The notes: a model not told the origin generated them from the letters alone. 64,000 nt of DNA from Kocuria sp. cx-455 (GCF_014698015.1 NZ_JACXBS010000003.1:186001-250000); one strand, 5' to 3'; shown: positions 26,238 to 35,812, numbered from the stretch's first letter. Translations and numbers: made by a program.

Positions 26238-26876
26238 TCATGACGTGGTGACCTGTGGTGTTGGCCGCCACCATTGGCTCGCAGTGATGCCGCGGGCGGC
26301 CAAGAGGCGGCGAAGTGTGGAGATGCTCAAACCGATCACGGCGTTGGGGTCTCCGGACACCCGGTCGATGAACATTGATCCGCGGCCGTCGAGAGTGAAC
26401 GAGCCGGCGACCTGCAGGGGCTCGCCGGTGGCCACGTAATCGTCGATGTCCTCGCGGGACAGATGTGAAAAATAGACGTCCGCGGAGCTGACCTCGCCCT
26501 CACCGTGGGTTTCACCGTTGCGGCGATCCACCAACCAGTGGCCGGTGTGCAGGGTGCCCTTCTGTCCGCTCATGGCGGTGATGCGTTCAACCGCCAGATC
26601 CGCGGTGTAGGGCTTACCGTAGCTCTCGCCGTTGAGTTCGAAAACCGAGTCGCAGCCCAGAACCACGCGGTCCTCGGCGACCTCCAGGCTCGCCACCGCG
26701 TCCGCCTTGGCGCGGGCCAGTAGCAGTGCCGTGTCCGAGGGGCTCAGGGGCCCGTGCTCGGCGAGTGCGGCGTTCTCGTCCACGCGTGAGACCACGGTGT
26801 CGTACGGGAGGTGCGCGCGCGTCAGCAGTGCTGCGCGGGCAGGAGATTGCGAGGCCAGAATGAGAACGGGACGCAT
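26238..26876 (-). CDS. maf: Maf-family nucleotide pyrophosphatase
   Basis: A 212-residue Maf protein that hydrolyses non-canonical or pyrimidine nucleoside triphosphates to monophosphates. Signatures: the N-terminal LILASQSPARAALL, the catalytic VDEN, VVLGCDSVFE, and YVATGEPLQVAGSF with the downstream DPNAVIGL. The frame is open for 32 more codons, but the ATG at 26876 matches the family start. TATATT lies seven bases before that ATG and there is no Shine-Dalgarno, so this mRNA is probably leaderless. It is on the same strand as, and just upstream of, the carboxylase gene. Confidence 0.93.
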   Translation of the reverse strand: MRPVLILASQSPARAALLTRAHLPYDTVVSRVDENAALAEHGPLSPSDTALLLARAKADAVASLEVAEDRVVLGCDSVFELNGESYGKPYTADLAVERITAMSGQKGTLHTGHWLVDRRNGETHGEGEVSSADVYFSHLSREDIDDYVATGEPLQVAGSFTLDGRGSMFIDRVSGDPNAVIGLSISTLRRLLAARGITASQWWRPTPQVTTS

Positions 26877-26964
26877 GGGTTTCAATATACGAGTCGATGG
26901 GCGAAGACCCAAAGGCGGTGACGCTTGCGGTAGCGCGGCCATGCTCAGGGCTCGTCCGGCGAAT

Positions 26965-27031
26965 GTAACCAAATAGTTACTCTAGAAATCATTGACGTGT
27001 CATATCCCTGGGGTTACTCTTGAGTAACCCC
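26965..27031 (+). promoter_or_regulatory. Strong promoter with palindromic operator in front of a candidate ncRNA
   Basis: TTGACG (26992-26997), a 17-bp spacer and TACTCT (27015-27020) make one of the best -35/-10 pairs in the window. A palindrome with 10-base arms (27010-27019 and 22-31 of the same block, core GTTACTC-TT-GAGTAAC) covers the -10 and start region. A second site, GTAAC-N6-GTTAC followed by TC (26965-26982), repeats the half-site GTTACTC upstream of the -35. Repression by a dimeric regulator is the natural reading. Confidence 0.6.
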
Positions 27032-27250
27032 GGCGATGACGGATGAAGTGCGAACTTGACGTTCTCGCTCGGGGCATCCCGGCGGTGGTTCATGTTTCAA
27101 CACCGGGGAGGCGAAGCAAGGCCTGCACTGCCGGTTCACAGGGGGTGTGGGAGCGCGCGGAGAATACGGTGCCCAGCCGTCAAAAGCTGGCGCCACGTAT
27201 CAGGGGACGCAAAGTAATCCCCGCGCGCTCCCGCGTGGACCTGTGATCGA
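27027..27250 (+). ncRNA. Candidate structured small RNA (unknown class)
   Basis: The region 27030-27320 has no convincing gene. The only plus-strand frame of note (27043-27246, 67 codons) has low G/C third positions for this genome and no good Shine-Dalgarno. RNA from the promoter at 26992-27020 could fold as follows: outer stem CACAGG (27137-27142) with CCTGTG (27240-27245); a 12-bp stem, 27149-27160 with 27221-27232; inside it a bulged hairpin, 27164-27177 with 27186-27200, loop CGTCAAAA; and a second hairpin GGGA/TCCC around 27204-27221. This is a three-way junction. I could not match it to tmRNA, RNase P RNA, SRP RNA, 6S RNA or a riboswitch class I know. No T-tract terminator is obvious; the 3' end is uncertain. 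Confidence 0.4.
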
Positions 27251-27324
27251 GTGGGCGCCGACTCGGTTCCGGCATGTAACGAGTGGCCTCGCCGGTCTTG
27301 AACCGCGGGGGTCGTGCGCGGTGA

Positions 27325-27795
27325 TTACGGGCTGGATTCACCCGGCGGAACAGTGCAGAGTTCGCTGCGCGTCAGAAACCGTTTGCCCGTGGGCGCCTCC
27401 AGGGAGAAGCCCCCGCCCCGACCCGCTATCGCATCGATGATGAGGCGCGTATGACGCCACACCTCGAATTGTTCGGTCGAGATCCAGAACTCCAGGGGAC
27501 CCAGCTCGCCACCGGACGGTGACGGCAACCGGGCTGTGCCCAGCAGCGCATCCGCGGCGCCCGTGCGGAATTCGCCGGCGGGAAAGCACATGGGGGATGA
27601 GCCGTCACAGCAGCCGCCCGATTGATGGAACATGAGCGGTCCGTGTTGATCCCATAGTTCTTGCAGTAAGGCCACGGCGGGTGCGGTGAAGCCCACCCGG
27701 GAGGCGGTTTCGCCGGGCACCCCCGGGGCGGTCTCAAGCACCACGTGGTTCTCAAGACCGCCCCGGTCCTGCGGTTCGATGGGGTGTGCGCTCAT
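27325..27795 (-). CDS. DUF779 protein, aldehyde dehydrogenase partner
   Basis: A 156-residue protein of the DUF779 family, which is regularly encoded next to aldehyde or alcohol dehydrogenases. Its core is a Cys-rich segment, HQSGGCCDGSSPMCFPAGEF (about residues 56-75), that could bind a metal. The rest is predicted beta-rich, with YISTEQF/WRHTRLIIDAI-like segments. Biochemical role unknown. GAGGTG precedes the ATG. It follows the aldehyde dehydrogenase gene by 27 bases on the same strand, so the two are almost certainly co-transcribed. Confidence 0.88.
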   Translation of the reverse strand: MSAHPIEPQDRGGLENHVVLETAPGVPGETASRVGFTAPAVALLQELWDQHGPLMFHQSGGCCDGSSPMCFPAGEFRTGAADALLGTARLPSPSGGELGPLEFWISTEQFEVWRHTRLIIDAIAGRGGGFSLEAPTGKRFLTRSELCTVPPGESSP

Positions 27796-27822
27796 GGCAC
27801 CTCACTATCTTTCGCTCAGGAT

Positions 27823-29346
27823 TTAGAAAAAGCCCTGCGCAGTTTCGGTGTAGGACACCAGCAGGTTCTTGGTCTGCTGATAGTGGTCCAACATCATCAG
27901 GTGGTTCTCTCGTCCGATACCCGAGGACTTGTACCCGCCGAACGCCGAGTGGGCGGGGTAGTTGTGGTACTGATTCACCCACACACGGCCCGCCTGGATG
28001 GCGCGTCCGGCGCGATAAGCAATGTTGCCGCTGCGCGCCCACACGCCGGCACCCAGCCCGTACAACGTGTCGTTGGCAACACCGATGGCCTCGTCGTAGG
28101 TGCCGAACTTGGCCACCGACAGCACGGGTCCGAAGATCTCCTCCTGGAAGACACGCATGTCGTTGGTGCCCTCGAACACGGTGGGCTGCACGTAAAAACC
28201 GCCCGCCAGGTCCCCGTCGAGTTCGGCGCGCTCACCGCCGATCAGCACCTTGGCACCCTCCTTCTTACCGATGTCCAGGTAGGAGAGGATCTTCTCGAGT
28301 TGGTCGGTGGATGCCTGGGCGCCGATCATGGTGTTCGTGTCCAGCGGGTTACCGGCCGTGATCTTGGAAACCCGATCGATACCGTCGGCCAGGAACTGGT
28401 CGTACATCGATTCCTGGACCAGTGCGCGGGAGGGGCACGTGCACACCTCTCCTTGGTTCAGCGCGAAGAACGCGAAGCCCTCCAGGGCCTTGTCGTAGAA
28501 GCCGTCCTTCTGCGCCGCGACATCTTCGAAGAAGATATTGGGTGACTTGCCACCCAGCTCCAGCGTGACCGGAATGATGTTCTCAGAGGCGTACTGCATG
28601 ATCAGGCGGCCGGTGGTGGTTTCACCCGTGAAGGCGATTTTGCGGATCCGCTTGTTGGATGCCAGGGGCTTGCCGCATTCTGCGCCGAAACCATTGACGA
28701 TATTGACGACACCGGCGGGCACCAGATCTTGGATGAGCTCCATCAGCACCAGGATGGACGCGGGAGTCTGCTCCGCGGGCTTGAGCACCACACAGTTACC
28801 GGCGGCCAATGCGGGGGCGAGTTTCCACACGGCCATCAGGATCGGGAAGTTCCAGGGGATGATTTGACCCACCACACCCAGGGGCTCGTGGAAGTGATAG
28901 GCCACCGTGTTCTCGTCTAACTGCGACAGGCGGCCCTCTTGGGCGCGGATGGCTCCCGCGAAGTAGCGGAAATGGTCGATCGCGAGCGGGATATCGGCGT
29001 TGAGGCATTCACGAACGGGTTTGCCGTTGTCCCAGGTCTCCGCGACCGCAATGATTTCGAGGTTCTCTTCCATGCGGTCCGCGATCTTGTTCAGCAGCAA
29101 CGCGCGCTCGGTGGGGGAGGTGGCATTCCACGACGGCGCCGCGGCCCAGGCGGCGTCCAAGGCGGCGTCGATGTCCTCGGCGGTACCGCGACCCACCTCG
29201 GTGAAGGGCTGTCCCGTAATGGGAGTGATGTCATCGAAGTACTGGCCCTTGACGGGTGCCACCCATTCACCGCCGATGAAGTGTTCGTAGCGGGGCTTGA
29301 ACGTGACCTTGGCGCCATCTTTGCCGGGTTGTTGGTAAACCGTCAT
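27823..29346 (-). CDS. NAD-dependent aldehyde dehydrogenase (ExaC/acetaldehyde type)
   Basis: A 507-residue aldehyde dehydrogenase. Family features: [26 protein letters not shown] near the NAD site, catalytic Glu in [12 protein letters not shown], and the catalytic cysteine in [13 protein letters not shown] (the paired-Cys form of acetaldehyde/chloroacetaldehyde dehydrogenases), then [18 protein letters not shown] precedes the ATG. Its operon partner is the DUF779 gene. Acetaldehyde oxidation during alcohol use is the likely role, but the substrate range of this group is broad. Confidence 0.92.
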   Translation of the reverse strand: MTVYQQPGKDGAKVTFKPRYEHFIGGEWVAPVKGQYFDDITPITGQPFTEVGRGTAEDIDAALDAAWAAAPSWNATSPTERALLLNKIADRMEENLEIIAVAETWDNGKPVRECLNADIPLAIDHFRYFAGAIRAQEGRLSQLDENTVAYHFHEPLGVVGQIIPWNFPILMAVWKLAPALAAGNCVVLKPAEQTPASILVLMELIQDLVPAGVVNIVNGFGAECGKPLASNKRIRKIAFTGETTTGRLIMQYASENIIPVTLELGGKSPNIFFEDVAAQKDGFYDKALEGFAFFALNQGEVCTCPSRALVQESMYDQFLADGIDRVSKITAGNPLDTNTMIGAQASTDQLEKILSYLDIGKKEGAKVLIGGERAELDGDLAGGFYVQPTVFEGTNDMRVFQEEIFGPVLSVAKFGTYDEAIGVANDTLYGLGAGVWARSGNIAYRAGRAIQAGRVWVNQYHNYPAHSAFGGYKSSGIGRENHLMMLDHYQQTKNLLVSYTETAQGFF

Positions 29347-29416
29347 GGTGTGAATCTCCTACGTCCGTGTGGTGATGTAGGTCACAGCCTAACGGTTACG
29401 CGCGGGCAGTGAAGGA

Positions 29417-29439
29417 GCGGCACGGAATTTCCGTGCCGC
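29417..29439 (-). terminator. Hairpin after the dicarboxylate symporter gene
   Basis: An 11-bp perfect stem (29417-29427 with 29429-29439) lies about 40 bases past the reverse-strand stop at 29479, with a TCCTTC stretch following on the minus strand. Confidence 0.6.
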
Positions 29440-29478
29440 CCCTTGTCTGTGAGTTCGCGCCGGTTTTCGGGTTCCGCC

Positions 29479-30921
29479 TCAATCCACGCGTTGCCCCTCA
29501 CTGGGGTCCGACGGCGCATGGGCGTGCGAGCCCTCGCCGGTTCCGGTTCGGGCACCGACCGGGGACAGTTGCTGGTGGGTGTCCTCGTCCGAGAACGGCT
29601 CACCGGAACGCTGGGCGTTGTACAGGTCCATGTCGATGATGCCCTCACGCTTGGACACGATCGCGGCCACCAGGGCTTGACCGGTGACGTTGAGCGAGGT
29701 GCGGCCCATGTCCAGGATCGGGTCCACGGCCAGCAGCAGGCCTACGCCCTCGAGCGGCAGGCCCAGGGTGGAGAGAGTCAGCGTCAGCATGACGGTGGCG
29801 CCGGTGGTTCCTGCGGTCGCGGCCGAGCCCAGCACGGACACCAGGGCAATCAGCACAAAGTGCATGGGCGTCAGCGGAACACCGTAGAACTGCGCCACGA
29901 AGATTGCTGCGACGGCCGGGTATATGGCCGCGCAACCGTCCATCTTGGTGGTGGCGCCCAGCGGGATGGCAAAGGACGCATAATGCCTGGGCACACCCAG
30001 GTTCCGTTCGCTCACGCGCTGGGTCAAAGGCATGGTCCCCAGGGACGATCGGGAGACGAAGCCCAGCTGCATGGCCGGCCACACGCCGGAGAAGAACTGC
30101 TTGATGGACAGGCCGTTGATCTTGATCAGGATGGGGTAGACCACGAAACCGACCAGGAGCAGACCTACATACACGGTGATCACAAAGCTGACCAGCGAGC
30201 CCATGGAGGTCCAGCCGTACTCGAACACCGCGCGCCCGATCAGACCCAGGGTGCCCAACGGCGCCAGACGAATGATCCACCACACGATCTTCTGCATGAT
30301 CGCCAAGCCGGACTGCATGAAGGTCAGGAACGGTTCTGCGGCCTTGCCGACCTTGATCGCGGCAATACCCACTACGGCGGAGATCACCAGGATCTGCAGC
30401 ACGTTGAAGTTCAGCGCCGTGGTCACGGTCTCAGCGTCGGGCATCTTGGAGGTTGCTTCCAAACCCAGGAAGTTCACCGGGATGATGCCTTGGAGGAACC
30501 CGAGCCACGAACCCTCGGTGCCCGTGTATTCACCGGGTTGTGCTTGGCCGGTACCCACGCCGGGCTGAATCACCACGCCCAGCACCATACCGATGGACAC
30601 GGCGACCAGAGCCGTGATCGCAAACCACACCAGGGTCTTCCACGCGAGCCGTGCGGCGTTGGAGACGTCTCGGAGGTTGGCGATCGAGGCGATCACGGCG
30701 GTCACCACCAGGGGCACCACCGCCGCCTTCAACAGCGTGACGTAGCTGGCACCAATGGTGTCCAGCGTGGTCATCAACCAGTTGGGATTCTCCTCCGGAT
30801 CGCCACCCATAGAAGCGGCCAGGGAGCCCAGGAGCACGCCCAGGATCAGGGCGATCAGGATCTGCCAGCCGAAGGAGGTCATCCATTTCGGTAGGCGCCG
30901 GGTATTTTCTGCGGAATTCAT
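29479..30921 (-). CDS. Dicarboxylate/amino acid:cation symporter (DAACS family)
   Basis: A 480-residue transporter of the GltP/DctA family importing glutamate, aspartate or C4-dicarboxylates with H+ or Na+. About eight membrane helices plus two re-entrant loops are evident. The family signatures include FVSRSSLGTMPLT (serine-rich hairpin), IPLGATTKMDGCA and DPILDMGRTSLNVTG. The C-terminal tail is polar. The frame extends 12 codons upstream of the ATG I chose (30921). TACGCT lies seven bases before this ATG and no Shine-Dalgarno is seen, consistent with leaderless translation. Confidence 0.92.
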   Translation of the reverse strand: MNSAENTRRLPKWMTSFGWQILIALILGVLLGSLAASMGGDPEENPNWLMTTLDTIGASYVTLLKAAVVPLVVTAVIASIANLRDVSNAARLAWKTLVWFAITALVAVSIGMVLGVVIQPGVGTGQAQPGEYTGTEGSWLGFLQGIIPVNFLGLEATSKMPDAETVTTALNFNVLQILVISAVVGIAAIKVGKAAEPFLTFMQSGLAIMQKIVWWIIRLAPLGTLGLIGRAVFEYGWTSMGSLVSFVITVYVGLLLVGFVVYPILIKINGLSIKQFFSGVWPAMQLGFVSRSSLGTMPLTQRVSERNLGVPRHYASFAIPLGATTKMDGCAAIYPAVAAIFVAQFYGVPLTPMHFVLIALVSVLGSAATAGTTGATVMLTLTLSTLGLPLEGVGLLLAVDPILDMGRTSLNVTGQALVAAIVSKREGIIDMDLYNAQRSGEPFSDEDTHQQLSPVGARTGTGEGSHAHAPSDPSEGQRVD

Positions 30922-31035
30922 ATCAGCAAGCGTAGAGCGGCACATCCTAAAGCGCACGTGCTGTATGACGAACTGTTACGTACCGAGCGGCGTCGTTGTC
31001 CGGGAACGGGAAGAAACCCGCGAGAACACGCAGGA

Positions 31036-32772
31036 CTAGAGCGTCATGGCGTAGGCGAGTGTGTCCAATCCCACGGAACCGAGGCGCAATGCGCGGCTGT
31101 GAAAATTCTTGAGATCGAACCGCTCGCCTTCGCGCGCCTTCACGTTCCGACGCAGGTCCAGCCACAGTTCCTGGCCCAGTTTGTACGACGGCGCCTGGCC
31201 CGGCCAGCCCATGTAGCGCAGCCACTCGAAGCGCAGCACGGCGGGGTCCATGATCACGTTGTGGGTCAGGAAGTCCCACCCGTCCTGCGGGGACCACACC
31301 TCACCGGGGCGAGCGCCACCGAGCAGTTCACCCAGTTCCGCCGGCACCGTGTAGCCGCAGTGGAACCCGACATCGAAGATCACTCGTACCGTGCGCAGCC
31401 GCTGCGAATCGAGCATACCCATGCGGTCACCGGGGTCATCCAGGTATCCGAGTTCCGCCATGAGGCGCTCGGCGTACAGCGCCCAGCCTTCACCGTGACC
31501 CGACACCCAGATTCCCATGCGGCGCCAGTCGTTGAGTTCGCCCGCGTTGGCCAAGGCGGTCGCGCATTGCAGGTGGTGCCCGGGAACCCCTTCGTGGTAC
31601 ACGGTGGTGGTTTCCTCCCACGTGGCGTGGCGGTGGGTGCCCTCGGGGACCGACCACCACATACGCCCGGGGCGGGTGAAGTCACTACTGGGCGGTGTGT
31701 AGTAAATCCCGCCGTCCTGTGTGGGCGCGATCCTGCACTCCAGGTTGCGCATGGCGTCCGTGAACTCGAAGTGAGTCGTGGACAATTCGGACACGGCCCC
31801 ATCGGCGAGCGCCTGCATCCAGCGCTGCAGGGCATCGGTGGAATCCAGGCGGCGGGCCGGATCGTCGTTGAGCGCGTTCATGGCCTCACGAATGGAAGAG
31901 CCCGGCAAGATTTCGTGAGCCACCAGCCGTTGTTCCTGATCCAGCTGCCGCAACTGGTCGATGCCCCATTCGTACACCTCGCGAGGTTCGAGCGTGGCAC
32001 CCAGGAATGACCGCAGGTGCAGGCGGTAGTCGTCCTCCCCGACGGGGTCGGACTCCCGAGCGGACGGGGCGAAATCTTCGTGGAACGAGCGCACCAGGGC
32101 CGAGTAGGACTCGCGGGCCCCGGTCACAGCCTGCTCCAAGGCGGGCCGCAGGTGTGCGGGAACGGATTCGTGGGTCAGGAGCGCGCCCAGGGGTCCCTTG
32201 AGTTCGGAGTAGGCCTCCGCTTGCGCACCGGCCTCCCGGATCTGGGTCATCGAGGCCATTTTGCCGAGCTCGACCGCCTCTCGCAGGCCCTCCGTGTAAC
32301 TGCCCAGAGCGGGAGGCACGTGATGCAACCGCTCGACGATGTGCTCCCAGTCCTGCGCGCTGCCGGTGGGCATGTTGTCGAAGATTTCTCGCACCCACTG
32401 CACCGGCGAGGCAATGTTGTTGACGGGCGACACGTCCAGGTTCGCGCAGTGCAGATCCGCCTCAAGGTTCAGCTGATTACGCAGGGCGTGGATCGTGACC
32501 CGATCCACGTCATCCCGGGGTTGTGCTGTCTCCATGGCCCGGAGGGTTTCGGAGCGCAACTGCGCCCGGTCCGCTCGACCCCGGGGTCCGTAATCAGGGT
32601 AGGCGGGTCCGTAACCGGTGAGCCCGTTCAACGTGGCCGCCAGGGGATCCAACCTCATGGAGCGTTCGAAATGCCGGTTGGCCAGTTCGTCCACGTCGGT
32701 GGCGGGGCGGTGAACCGCTCCCAACGGGGGGAGTTCACGGGTCGAACGGTTTCCGGTCTGCTTGTCAGTCAC
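31036..32772 (-). CDS. DUF885 metallopeptidase-like protein
   Basis: A 578-residue protein of the DUF885 family, thought to be zinc-dependent peptidases or hydrolases. The diagnostic YHEGVPGHHLQ motif, with candidate metal-binding histidines, is at about two-thirds of the length. It is followed by SGHGEGWALYAERLM, also conserved in the family. No signal peptide is seen, so it should be cytoplasmic. The open frame runs 198 codons further upstream, but that part has unnatural Arg/Trp/Pro-rich composition from the overlapping neighbour. The GTG at 32772 begins normal protein and lies eight bases after TAGTGT with no Shine-Dalgarno. Confidence 0.88.
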   Translation of the reverse strand: MTDKQTGNRSTRELPPLGAVHRPATDVDELANRHFERSMRLDPLAATLNGLTGYGPAYPDYGPRGRADRAQLRSETLRAMETAQPRDDVDRVTIHALRNQLNLEADLHCANLDVSPVNNIASPVQWVREIFDNMPTGSAQDWEHIVERLHHVPPALGSYTEGLREAVELGKMASMTQIREAGAQAEAYSELKGPLGALLTHESVPAHLRPALEQAVTGARESYSALVRSFHEDFAPSARESDPVGEDDYRLHLRSFLGATLEPREVYEWGIDQLRQLDQEQRLVAHEILPGSSIREAMNALNDDPARRLDSTDALQRWMQALADGAVSELSTTHFEFTDAMRNLECRIAPTQDGGIYYTPPSSDFTRPGRMWWSVPEGTHRHATWEETTTVYHEGVPGHHLQCATALANAGELNDWRRMGIWVSGHGEGWALYAERLMAELGYLDDPGDRMGMLDSQRLRTVRVIFDVGFHCGYTVPAELGELLGGARPGEVWSPQDGWDFLTHNVIMDPAVLRFEWLRYMGWPGQAPSYKLGQELWLDLRRNVKAREGERFDLKNFHSRALRLGSVGLDTLAYAMTL

Positions 32773-32827
32773 GAGAAGCCACACTAGTCCCAGCCGGCGA
32801 GATGACAAGGTAGGACGCCGGCGGTGC

Positions 32828-33928
32828 TCACCCGCGGGGAGTCGTGTCGAAACGTTCCAGCAATTCGTCCAGGAGCTGGCCCACGGCCGCGCCGCCCGCT
32901 GCGGGGCCGCCCGCCAGCAAGCCGTCCGCGCCCAGGACCACGGCCCACGGGGTGGAATCCATGTCGAACGAGCCGGCCAGTGACCGGTCCGGGTCCACCA
33001 GCGCATGGGTGCGTAGGGACTCGGGCAGAGCCCGGAGGGAGCGTTCGTGGGAGACCACGGTGTGCACCGCCACCGGGCCCAGCTCATGGGGGATGTCCCG
33101 CAGCCGGTGGATGACGGCCGGGCCCGAGTCACTTCCCGGGCCGACATAGAACAGCGCCCGGGCCCGGGTGTGGGCCATGATGCGCAGGGAGACTCTCCGG
33201 CCCTGGCTGTCGACGGTCCAGACGAAGGGAATCGGCAGCCGCCCGTGATTCTCTGACTCGGCAACCCCCTCACCCGGGTGAGTCGTGACGGTGGAGTCCG
33301 CGACCTCGGCGGTGCGGAGCGGGGAGGTTGCGTCCCGAACGCCGACGTGCCCCGGCAACGGCGCAAGAGTGCTCAATTGATCCGCGCGCCATCCCTGCGC
33401 GGTCACGGTGCCCTTTTCCGCCCACACGATCACGCCGATGACCAGCAGCGGAACGGCAACCGCCACCACGGTCCACCACGGCAGTGGCAGGGCGGGCCCG
33501 GGATAGGAACCGGTGCTCGTCGCGATGAAGGCGAAGATGGCCAGGGCCACGAAGACCAGATTGCGAACGATAGTGCGCCAGGAGAGGGGAGCCCGAGACA
33601 ACGAACCGAAGCACCCGCAGGACGCCGGGTCACCCTGCCGGACACCAATGCTCACGAACACCGTGAACGCGGCGAACAGCACCACGGTCGCGGCCGTGGC
33701 CGCCCACAGGATGATTCCGGAACTCAGTAGCAGGGAGAGTGCCAAGAGGATCTCGACCCAGGGAAGCGCGGTGCGCGCGGCCCGCGTGTTCACCATGGCG
33801 GGCAACGCCATCACGTTCAGGGCGCTCTCGTCGGTCGTGCGGGTGAGCACCTTGGCCACACCACTGGCCAGCAGGAGAAGGGCCAGGCTCCACAACACGC
33901 TCGCGACTATGACACTCACGCCCATCAT
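32828..33928 (-). CDS. MauE/DoxX-like membrane domain fused to a cysteine-less thioredoxin-like domain
   Basis: A 366-residue protein. The N-terminal about 170 residues hold four to five membrane helices of the MauE (methylamine utilisation accessory) type with a CxC motif in DPASCGCFGS. The C-terminal about 190 residues resemble a thioredoxin/TlpA fold (ARALFYVGPGSDSGPAV, then VVLGADGLLAGG), but where a CxxC would be expected there is GSDSG, so it cannot do standard dithiol chemistry. Electron delivery or protein maturation at the membrane is a guess. It lies 28 bases downstream of accE and 55 bases upstream of the DUF885 gene, all on one strand. Confidence 0.78.
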   Translation of the reverse strand: MMGVSVIVASVLWSLALLLLASGVAKVLTRTTDESALNVMALPAMVNTRAARTALPWVEILLALSLLLSSGIILWAATAATVVLFAAFTVFVSIGVRQGDPASCGCFGSLSRAPLSWRTIVRNLVFVALAIFAFIATSTGSYPGPALPLPWWTVVAVAVPLLVIGVIVWAEKGTVTAQGWRADQLSTLAPLPGHVGVRDATSPLRTAEVADSTVTTHPGEGVAESENHGRLPIPFVWTVDSQGRRVSLRIMAHTRARALFYVGPGSDSGPAVIHRLRDIPHELGPVAVHTVVSHERSLRALPESLRTHALVDPDRSLAGSFDMDSTPWAVVLGADGLLAGGPAAGGAAVGQLLDELLERFDTTPRG

Positions 33929-33956
33929 GATGCGGGGGGAACCATAAGACTCGCGG

Positions 33957-34232
33957 TCAGCTCTCAGGCCGTGTGCGACGCCACGCGCCCCATCCGGGGC
34001 GAAGTCTCATTCCCAGTCGCATGCGGCGCGACTGCACTCGCGGCACGCGAACGGGAGTGGAGCGCGCATCGCCCGCGGCGGCGTCGCAGCTCATGAAGAC
34101 CGCGGTGAGCGCAGCGAGTTCCTCGGCGGTCGGGTTGCCGTGCGTGACCGTGAAAAAGGGTTCGCGCTTGTCCTGGGGATCCAGGGGCTCCAACCCGGAC
34201 ACCGCCACACGGGTTTTCTCCTGGGCGCTCAC
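33957..34232 (-). CDS. accE: Acyl-CoA carboxylase epsilon subunit
   Basis: A 91-residue subunit found only in actinobacterial acyl-CoA carboxylases, where it stabilises the AccA-AccD complex. The conserved core reads [20 protein letters not shown] (about residues 27-46), followed by a basic Arg/Pro-rich tail. The GTG start overlaps the accD stop by four bases (GTGA), indicating translational coupling. Small size and weak conservation beyond the core are normal for this family. Confidence 0.9.
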   Translation of the reverse strand: MSAQEKTRVAVSGLEPLDPQDKREPFFTVTHGNPTAEELAALTAVFMSCDAAAGDARSTPVRVPRVQSRRMRLGMRLRPGWGAWRRTRPES

Positions 34233-35812
34233 AGCGGAATGTTCCCGTGCTTCTTGGCGGGCATGGACGCACGCTTGTCGGCCAGACCGCGCAACGCCTT
34301 GATGATCTGCGTGCGGGTCTCGGACGGGATGATCACCGAATCCACGAACCCGAGCTCTGCGGCCTGATACGGGTTCAGTAGGTCTTCCTCGAACTTCTGG
34401 GCTAGGTCCGCGCGCAGAGCGGCGGTGTCCTCGTCGTTGTCCGCTGCGGCCTTGAGATCGCGGCGGTAGAGAATCTCCACCGCGCCCTGGGCGCCCATTA
34501 CCCCGATTTGAGCGGTGGGCCAGGCCAGGTTGATGTCCGCGCCCAGCTTTTTGGAACCCATCACGATGTACGCGCCACCGTAGGCCTTGCGCGTGATCAG
34601 GGTGACCAGGGGAACGGTCGCCTCCGCATACGCGTAGAGCAGCTTGGCACCGCGACGAATAATGCCGTTGAACTCCTGGTCCGTGCCCGGCAGGAAGCCG
34701 GGGACGTCCACCAAGGTCAGGATCGGAATGTTGAACGCGTCGCAGTGGCGCACGAAACGCGCGGCCTTCTCCGACGCCGCGATGTCAAGGGTGCCGGCGA
34801 ACTGCATGGGCTGGTTGGCCACGATGCCCACCGTCTGACCCTCCACGCGGCCGTATCCGACCATCACATTGGGTGCGTAGAGCTCCTGGATCTGCATGAA
34901 GTGACCGTCGTCCACCACGGTCTCGATCACGGTGCGCATGTCGTAGGGCTGGTTGGCGGAGTCCGGAATGAGAGTGTCCAGACCCAGGTCCTCGTCGTCG
35001 ATCTCCAGGATCTGGTCGTGCTCCATGCGCGGGGAGTCCTGCAGGTTGTTGCCCGGCAGGTATTCGAGCAGTTCATGGACGAAATCGAAGGCATCCTGCT
35101 CGTCGGAGGCCAGGTAGGCCGCAGTGCCGGTGCGCTCGTTGTGGGAGCGAGCACCGCCGAGGGTCTCCATGTCCACTTCTTCACCGGTGACGGTCTTGAT
35201 CACGTCCGGGCCGGTGATGAACATGTGGGAGGTCTTGTCCACCATGACCACGAAGTCCGTCAGGGCGGGGGAGTAAGCGGCGCCACCGGCGCACGGGCCC
35301 ATGATCAGGGAGATCTGGGGCACCACCCCGGAGGAGCGCACATTCATGCGGAAGATGTCCGCGAACATCGCCAGTGAAGCCACGCCCTCCTGGATGCGTG
35401 CACCGCCGCCGTCGTTGATACCGATCACGGGGCATCCATTGCGCAGGGCGAACTTTTGTACCTTGACGATCTTCTCGCCGTTGACCTGGGACAGTGAACC
35501 GCCGAAGACCCCGAAGTCCTGGGAGTACACGGCGACCAGCCGGCCGTCCACGGTGCCGTAACCGGTCACCACGCCGTCACCCAGCAGCTTCTTCTTCTCC
35601 ATGCCGAACATGGTGGAGTGGTGCACGGCCAGCGCGTCGAACTCCACGAAGGAGTCCACGTCCAGCAGCATCTCAATGCGTTCGCGGGCGGTGTTCTTAC
35701 CGCGGGAATGCTGCTTCTCGACCGCCGCGTCACCGGCGGGCCGCTCGGACTTCTCACGGCGCTCGCGGAAATCGGCGATCTTACCTGCGGTGGTGGTCAG
35801 GTCGTGGCTCAT
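34229..35812 (-). CDS. accD: Acyl-CoA carboxylase beta chain (AccD/PccB)
   Basis: The carboxyltransferase that moves CO2 from biotin on the alpha chain to acetyl- or propionyl-CoA. Normal length (527 residues) with two crotonase-like halves. N-terminal oxyanion-hole region: [15 protein letters not shown] and [17 protein letters not shown]-terminal: [30 protein letters not shown] (positions about 385-415) and [19 protein letters not shown] precedes the ATG. Coupled to accE, it should partner the accA3-type alpha chain at 24.3 kb and be biotin-charged through BirA encoded divergently at 36.4 kb. I cannot tell acetyl- from propionyl-CoA specificity. Confidence 0.95.
   Translation of the reverse strand: MSHDLTTTAGKIADFRERREKSERPAGDAAVEKQHSRGKNTARERIEMLLDVDSFVEFDALAVHHSTMFGMEKKKLLGDGVVTGYGTVDGRLVAVYSQDFGVFGGSLSQVNGEKIVKVQKFALRNGCPVIGINDGGGARIQEGVASLAMFADIFRMNVRSSGVVPQISLIMGPCAGGAAYSPALTDFVVMVDKTSHMFITGPDVIKTVTGEEVDMETLGGARSHNERTGTAAYLASDEQDAFDFVHELLEYLPGNNLQDSPRMEHDQILEIDDEDLGLDTLIPDSANQPYDMRTVIETVVDDGHFMQIQELYAPNVMVGYGRVEGQTVGIVANQPMQFAGTLDIAASEKAARFVRHCDAFNIPILTLVDVPGFLPGTDQEFNGIIRRGAKLLYAYAEATVPLVTLITRKAYGGAYIVMGSKKLGADINLAWPTAQIGVMGAQGAVEILYRRDLKAAADNDEDTAALRADLAQKFEEDLLNPYQAAELGFVDSVIIPSETRTQIIKALRGLADKRASMPAKKHGNIPL

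Noticed and set aside
27043-27246. 67-codon plus-strand frame in the candidate RNA gene
   Set aside because: Third positions are less GC-rich than real genes here, there is no good ribosome binding site, and the frame resembles no family. A 7-codon MTDEVRT frame at 27036 was also noted but cannot be supported.
27027-27250. tmRNA, RNase P RNA, SRP RNA or cobalamin riboswitch in the maf-DUF779 gap
   Set aside because: None of their conserved core sequences is present; a GCACTGCC near 27125 only superficially resembles a B12 box.
32773-33366. 198-codon upstream extension of the DUF885 gene
   Set aside because: It overlaps the MauE-fusion gene in another frame and reads as Arg/Trp/Pro-rich shadow sequence.
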